Positions 59,820-64,000 of a stretch of DNA of 64,000 nt are shown here, piece after piece. The translations under genes were made by a program, and so were the position numbers. How positions within the stretch are numbered: the first letter of the stretch is position 1; each line of letters opens with the position of its first letter. Under the pieces are notes generated by a model. The model saw only the letters and a list, made by a program, of their open reading frames with translations, had not been told where the DNA came from and searched no databases. Source of the DNA: JAJPKK01 sp963807015 (GTDB taxonomy: Bacteria > Pseudomonadota > Alphaproteobacteria > Rhizobiales > Xanthobacteraceae); assembly GCA_963807015.1 (NCBI GenBank), contig CAWEAS010000008.1:434001-498000 (forward strand). Direction: 5' to 3'.

Positions 59820-61232
59820 GTGACTATTTCCCGTTCGCGAGAGCGCCGACTATCGGCAGCCGAGATGTGCAAATGCTACGGCGCAACGGCGCTCGTTGGC
59901 GCGATGGCGTGCGTCGGGCTGTTCGTGACCATTCTCGTCTTCTATCCCGGCTATCTAAGCGAAGATGCGACCTACATCTACGGCTACATGCAACAACACT
60001 ATTTGGGCGACTGGCAGTCCCCGATAATGACCATCATATGGTCCATCATCGACCCGATCTCTCCCGGGTCGGGCAGCATGTTCCTTCTGAACGCAGCGCT
60101 CTACTGGGCGGCCTTCGGCATTATCGCGTTGGTGGTGGTCCGCGTCTCTGCTGCGCTCGCGATCGCCGTTCTGCTGCTTGCGTTCGTCCCCCCCGCCTTC
60201 ATGCTCCTCGTCATGATATGGCGCGATATCCTGTTTGCCGGCGTATGGTTGTTGGCGGCAGCGATCACCTATCTCGCTGCAGATCGCCTGCCGCCGTGGC
60301 GTTCGGTGGTGCAAGGGCTCGCGCTGGCTCTGGTCGCGTTGGGGGTGCTGTTGCGCCCCAATGCGATCATCGCGGCGCCGCTGCTTGTTGCCTACATTTT
60401 GTGGCCCACGCGCTTTGCGTGGAAACGGACAGCGCTTCTCTTCCTACCGGCGGTGATCGTGGGCTACGTGCTCATTCAAATCGTCTACTACGGCGTTTTG
60501 GGGGTTCACCGCCAGAACCCGCTTCATTCGCTCTTCGTCTTCGATCTCGGCGGCATCACGCATTTCACGCAGCAGAACCAATTTCCGGTTGCTTGGACTG
60601 CCGACGAAGGCGCCTTGCTCATCACCCGGTGTTACGATCCGGCGCGTTGGGACGGCTATTGGACTCTCGATCCCTGCAAATTTGTGATGGATCGGCTGGA
60701 GCGCAACGATGACGTTATCTTCGGTACGCCGCGCTTGACGCAGTCATGGCTACGAGCCGTCGCCACTCATCCACTCGCCTATCTCAGTCACCGCCTCTCC
60801 GTTCTCTGGACCTTGCTTGCCGGAGCCAATCCGACGCTCGATTTCGAGAACATCGAATTTCCCGATCAAGTGCCGCTTGCGCGCAACCCCTATTTCATAA
60901 GGATCGTGAAGCTGCACGACACATTGAAATCGACCATCTTGTTTCGCGCCGGAGCCTGGCTCGTGTTTGCTGCTGCGGTTTGCGCGTTGGCGTGGCGAGG
61001 ACGCCTGACATCATCCGGAGCATTCGCCATCGGCGTCACGAGTTCGGGAATCGTGTACTTATTGTCATTCGGCGTCTTTGGGGTCGCAGCCGATTTTCGC
61101 TATGCTTATTGGTGCGTGCTCGCCGGCCTCGCCGGTCTCATGCCTGCGCTGCTGGCCCACTGGGGGTTGAGTGATGCGTGGCGATCGGCGCCCGCGGACG
61201 CTGTTTTGATGTCGTCGACGAAGCAGACGTAA
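59820..61232 (+). CDS. Polytopic membrane protein, GT-C-like
   Basis: 470 residues from GTG 59820 (or ATG 59865, MCKCYGATALVGAMACVGLF). About nine hydrophobic helices. PGYLSEDATYIYGYMQQHYL in the first loop carries the acidic pair of GT-C enzymes, and YWAAFGIIALVVVRVSAALA, LLRPNAIIAAPLLVAYILWP follow. A soluble loop of about 110 residues (GITHFTQQNQFPVAWTADEG to ARNPYFIRIVKLHD) precedes the last helices. Probably uses the lipid-linked sugar of the divergent GT2 enzyme. Acceptor unknown. Confidence 0.65.
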   Translation: MTISRSRERRLSAAEMCKCYGATALVGAMACVGLFVTILVFYPGYLSEDATYIYGYMQQHYLGDWQSPIMTIIWSIIDPISPGSGSMFLLNAALYWAAFGIIALVVVRVSAALAIAVLLLAFVPPAFMLLVMIWRDILFAGVWLLAAAITYLAADRLPPWRSVVQGLALALVALGVLLRPNAIIAAPLLVAYILWPTRFAWKRTALLFLPAVIVGYVLIQIVYYGVLGVHRQNPLHSLFVFDLGGITHFTQQNQFPVAWTADEGALLITRCYDPARWDGYWTLDPCKFVMDRLERNDDVIFGTPRLTQSWLRAVATHPLAYLSHRLSVLWTLLAGANPTLDFENIEFPDQVPLARNPYFIRIVKLHDTLKSTILFRAGAWLVFAAAVCALAWRGRLTSSGAFAIGVTSSGIVYLLSFGVFGVAADFRYAYWCVLAGLAGLMPALLAHWGLSDAWRSAPADAVLMSSTKQT

Positions 61233-61281
61233 AATGGGCCCGCCCACCGGAACGCCGGCGAGCCGTTCCGCTGTCGCGCTG

Positions 61282-61425
61282 CCACACCCGTCGCAGCGTC
61301 GCGGTTCCGGCGTAGCTCGTCCGGTTTGGCGAGAACTCGCCATCGAAACGGCCGCCGAACCGCCGTTCGCTGTTGAAAAAATACTGCGCGGCAATGGAGA
61401 CCAGCGCCAAATCCTGATTGCGCAA
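61282..61425 (-). pseudogene. Remnant of an autotransporter beta-barrel C terminus
   Basis: 48 codons read RNQDLALVSIAAQYFFNSER then FGGRFDGEFSPNRTSYAGTA and TLRRVW. The segment GGRFDGEFSPN-x-x-x-YAGTATLRxVW is the last two strands of autotransporter/porin barrels, where the protein should stop after the final Trp. Here the Trp is followed by Gln-Arg-Asp and the frame runs on, and no barrel lies upstream. So it is a decayed fragment. The rest of 61233-61656 holds no gene. Confidence 0.5.
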
Positions 61426-61656
61426 GGATCTGCATCGCGTGCGACCTCGACGCGACGTTCTTTCGCGGCAGGCCGGACCTGTTTTGCCGGCTGATCACCG
61501 ATCTCGTAAAATAGATCCAGCATACTGCGGCTCGTCACCTGACAATGTTCGACGCGGGCATTGCCCAACGAACCATCATCGGTTGCACAGCGCCGCAACT
61601 TCGGCCATGTTCATAAAATCTTCGGGCACAGTCCGGCAGGGATCGGCGGCGGCACC
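61426..61656. other. Intergenic, no gene
   Basis: Contains no supported coding region beyond the barrel remnant to its left. The last 60 bases give the MarR start region; ribosome-site support for ATG 61657 is weak (GGATCGGCGGCGGCACC), so the exact start is uncertain. Confidence 0.5.
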
Positions 61657-62172
61657 ATGGCGAAAGAACATGCGCGCAGCGCGGCCAATTCCGAGGCACC
61701 GCTGAAGCTTGACGAATTCCTGCCCTACCGGCTCAACGTGGTCGCGAGCCTCGTGTCCGAGGCTCTGTCGCGCATCTATGTCGACCGCTACGGCATCGGC
61801 GTGCCGGAATGGCGCATCCTCGTTACGCTTGGCGAGTTCGAGGTGATGACAGCAAAGGCGGTTGGCACCCACAGCCACATGCACAAGACCAAAGTGTCGC
61901 GCGCGGTGCAGACGCTGGAGCGGCGTAAGCTCATCGTCCGGCGCGAGAACCGTGCCGACCGCCGCGAAGCGCTGTTGTCCCTGACCCCCGCGGGGCGGGG
62001 GATCTATCACGATCTCGCCCCGGGCGCCCTCGATTTTGCCCACCACTTGTTCGACGCAATCGATCCGGCCGACCGGCCCGCGTTCGAACGCGCGGTCGAC
62101 CGGCTCACCGAACGCTCGCGCGCGCTCACAAGCCAGACTGCCGAGAGCAGCGCGATGAGGGGCGACGAATAA
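61657..62172 (+). CDS. MarR-family transcriptional regulator
   Basis: About 171 residues from ATG 61657 (MAKEHARSAANSEAPLKLDE). Winged-helix MarR fold: YRLNVVASLVSEALSRIYVD, RYGIGVPEWRILVTLGEFEV, MTAKAVGTHSHMHKTKVSRA (recognition helix) and TLERRKLIVRRENRADRREA (wing). A longer frame to 61561 has no added homology. The target and ligand are unknown; MaiA downstream on the other side of an EAL gene suggests an aromatic ligand, but that is a guess. Convergent with the EAL gene, ends one base apart. Confidence 0.9.
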   Translation: MAKEHARSAANSEAPLKLDEFLPYRLNVVASLVSEALSRIYVDRYGIGVPEWRILVTLGEFEVMTAKAVGTHSHMHKTKVSRAVQTLERRKLIVRRENRADRREALLSLTPAGRGIYHDLAPGALDFAHHLFDAIDPADRPAFERAVDRLTERSRALTSQTAESSAMRGDE

Positions 62173-62173
62173 T

Positions 62174-63391
62174 TCAGGCTGCCGTGCTTCGCGCGGCGGC
62201 CTTCGTCGAGCGCTGCTGCAGCAAGCTCAAGAAATCCGATTTGGTCATCGGCCGCGCAAACAGGTGGCCCTGCGCGTAGTCGCATCCCAATTTTCGCAGC
62301 ACCGCCGCCTGGCTGGCCGTTTCAACGCCTTCGGCAACCACTTTGGCCCCGTAGCGATGGGCGAATTCGATAATCGTCTCGCATAAGCCGGCCTGGTGGG
62401 CATCGTCTTCGCATCGGAAAATCAGACTGCGATCGATCTTCATTTCGGCGAACGGCAGTTCCTTGTAGCGCGACAGTTCCTCGTAACACAGTCCGAAGCT
62501 ATCGAGCGCGAGCTTGATTTTCTGTTTGTGAAGCTGCTTCATCGCGGCGAAGGCAAAGTTCATATTGGGAATGACGTCGTCCTCGTTCAATTCGAGGGTA
62601 ATGCCCGGCCAATCCGTGGCGTCCGGCGCCTGATCCCAGAAGATTGAAAACAGCGAGAGCTTGGTGAGCGCAACCGTCGGAATGTTGATCGAAAACTCGA
62701 TCGGGATGCCGAGATTGCGGAATGATTTCCAATCGCCCATGGCACGCCCCAGGACGCGGGCGGTCAGGCTCAAAAGTTCGGGCTCCTTGACGCTGTCGAG
62801 CAGATCGGCCGCGGATATCACTCCGAACTCAGGATGACGCGCGCGGAAAAGTCCCTCGGCTCCTGCCAGGACCTTTGTCGCCAAGTCCACGCGCGGCTGG
62901 TACCAAAGCTCGAACCAATCATTCTCGAGCACCTCGGTAATGCCGATCGGCGGTTTCGCCGCACTGCGACCGACCAGACGCATGACGGATCGTCTGATGG
63001 CCTGCTGGCGCAACGGCTTGGCAAGCACCGCGAGCGCCTTGAGGCCGCTTCGATCCCAGGAACGCCGCATTTCCTCGATCAGCAATCCATTGAGGCCGCT
63101 CATCAGGCAGAGCGGCCGATCAACATTTGCGGCCACCAATTCGTCGCGCGCCCGGCGCGCGGCCTCGCCAGCGACGGTCGTGTCGATCATGATCAAATCG
63201 GGTCGCACCGCCGCGTAACTATCCAGCATGGCGGTGAGCGAATCGAAGAACCGATACGTGACGCCCATCCCGTCGCACGCCGATGAAATCGCAGCGCGAG
63301 TCCCCGGACCGCAATCGACCACGTAACAGAGCGAGGCGGCGGGACTGTTCTTCGTCGCGGCTTCGTTCTGGGGTCTGGCAGGTTCGGACAT
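62174..63391 (-). CDS. Receiver-like / degenerate EAL-domain protein
   Basis: About 405 residues from ATG 63391. Residues about 20-140 form a receiver-like fold (DLIMIDTTVAGEA, LCLMSGLNG, VLAKPLRQQ) with one of the two acidic N-terminal residues. The EAL domain follows from about 165: VLAGAEGLFRARHPEFG (EAL reads EGL), FSINIPTVAL (Asn kept), LELNEDD, KLALDSFGLCYEEL (DDFG reads DSFG), MKIDRSL (Lys/Asp kept), VVAEGVETASQ and YAQGHLFARPM. Loss of one metal-binding Asp makes c-di-GMP hydrolysis doubtful; it may bind the nucleotide only. Confidence 0.85.
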   Translation of the reverse strand: MSEPARPQNEAATKNSPAASLCYVVDCGPGTRAAISSACDGMGVTYRFFDSLTAMLDSYAAVRPDLIMIDTTVAGEAARRARDELVAANVDRPLCLMSGLNGLLIEEMRRSWDRSGLKALAVLAKPLRQQAIRRSVMRLVGRSAAKPPIGITEVLENDWFELWYQPRVDLATKVLAGAEGLFRARHPEFGVISAADLLDSVKEPELLSLTARVLGRAMGDWKSFRNLGIPIEFSINIPTVALTKLSLFSIFWDQAPDATDWPGITLELNEDDVIPNMNFAFAAMKQLHKQKIKLALDSFGLCYEELSRYKELPFAEMKIDRSLIFRCEDDAHQAGLCETIIEFAHRYGAKVVAEGVETASQAAVLRKLGCDYAQGHLFARPMTKSDFLSLLQQRSTKAAARSTAA

Positions 63392-63613
63392 ACCCAGGGG
63401 ACCCCAATTCCGCGACCGGCCCCGCATTTGTGGTGCAATGGCGCAATGTGTGAAATTTTCCAACGTGACAACAATAAGTCGATAATCCTAAGGAATCCTT
63501 GCCGAAGGTTGCGCCCGTCGCGTGCATCTCCGCCCTTGGCGAAAATCGAAGAGACCGCGGTGACCGGCATGCTATCCTGTCGCGCCGCACAGTTCCGTTT
63601 GGGGGCAAAGATC

Positions 63614-64000
63614 GTGAAGCTCTATTCCTACTTCCGCTCGTCCGCGGCCTATCGGACGCGCATCGCGCTTAATCTCAAGGGGATTGCCTACGAGACGATC
63701 GCAATCCACCTCACCAAGGACGGCGGCAAGCAGCAGACTGCGGAATTCCGTGCGGTCAATCCCCAAATGCGGGTTCCCGCGCTTGCCCTCGACAACGGCG
63801 AAGTGCTGCTGCAATCGCTCGCCATCATCGAATATCTCGACGAGGTCCACCCTGATCCGCCGCTATTGCCGCGCGATCCGGTCGCGCGCGCGCATGTGCG
63901 GGCGGTGGCGCAGATCATCGCCTGTGACATTCATCCGCTCAACAATACGAGTCCGCTCAATTATTTGCGCAGCGCCGTCAAGGCGGAGAATGATGCCGTG
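63614..64000 (+). CDS. maiA: Maleylacetoacetate isomerase (zeta GST), N-terminal part
   Basis: 129 residues from GTG 63614 to the window end; the rest lies beyond. KLYSYFRSSAAYRTRIALNL holds the glutathione-binding SSAAYR motif, and MRVPALALDNGEVLLQSLAI the cis-Pro and the QS motif. IIACDIHPLNNTSPLNYL is typical of the zeta-class helical domain. It isomerises maleylacetoacetate to fumarylacetoacetate in tyrosine or homogentisate breakdown. Confidence 0.93.
   Translation, partial: MKLYSYFRSSAAYRTRIALNLKGIAYETIAIHLTKDGGKQQTAEFRAVNPQMRVPALALDNGEVLLQSLAIIEYLDEVHPDPPLLPRDPVARAHVRAVAQIIACDIHPLNNTSPLNYLRSAVKAENDAV

Overview
The window is GC-rich DNA from an alphaproteobacterium, most likely Hyphomicrobiales near the Bradyrhizobium / Rhodopseudomonas / Xanthobacteraceae group. 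The basis is codon use, the urt-ure gene order, an Ivd-type acyl-CoA dehydrogenase, GTG starts, and several families of short palindromic intergenic repeats of the kind common in that group. No rRNA, tRNA, CRISPR array, transposase or integrase was seen. The sequence starts inside a TRAP permease gene and ends inside maiA.

Layout. 0-3 kb: TRAP permease end, a Crp-family regulator, a Gly/His-rich exported protein with a CRP-like palindrome in the shared upstream region, and a DapA-family aldolase. 2.9-3.1 kb: a 51-codon reverse-strand ORF with its own strong promoter and operator-like palindrome. 3.4-15.9 kb: a complete urea import and hydrolysis block, urtABCDE-ureD-ureA-ureB-orf-ureC-ureE-ureF-ureG, behind a sigma54-type promoter; urtA carries a one-base frameshift. 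16-20 kb: a solute-binding protein, an EamA exporter, an aldo/keto reductase and a secreted protein with an EF-hand-like loop. 20-30.4 kb: a tripartite RND efflux operon, a multicopper oxidase and an OmpR/histidine-kinase pair, probably one metal-stress module. 30.6-32.2 kb: a Pit phosphate transporter behind a Pho-box-like repeat.

32-40 kb: a spermidine-synthase-like membrane protein, GT-C and GT2 glycosyltransferases, isovaleryl-CoA dehydrogenase and a polysaccharide deacetylase. 40.4-46.4 kb: a set that looks like an uncharacterised pterin/pyrimidine-derived pathway: GTP cyclohydrolase II, UDP-glucose dehydrogenase, a RibD-type reductase, a methyltransferase, a GT4 glycosyltransferase and a pterin-synthase-fold protein that has lost catalytic residues. 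A medium-chain dehydrogenase at 51.9-52.9 kb may belong with it. 46.5-52 kb: a paralogue of the EF-hand-like protein, a D,D-carboxypeptidase, and a Rieske dioxygenase pair with a 4,5-dihydroxyphthalate-decarboxylase-like protein. 53-61 kb: envelope glycan genes, including an OpgH-type glucosyltransferase joined to an FkbM methyltransferase. 61.6-64 kb: MarR regulator, degenerate EAL protein and maiA.

The most unusual signal is a family of GC-rich palindromic repeats (called family D here) that lies between genes and also appears in frame inside at least two coding genes, and apparently at the N termini of two more (ureD, ureF). In one case it forms the linker of a two-enzyme fusion. Three other palindromic families (A, B, C) sit in the urt/ure block and elsewhere. 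Gene functions are read from motifs and general family knowledge; no database search was run.
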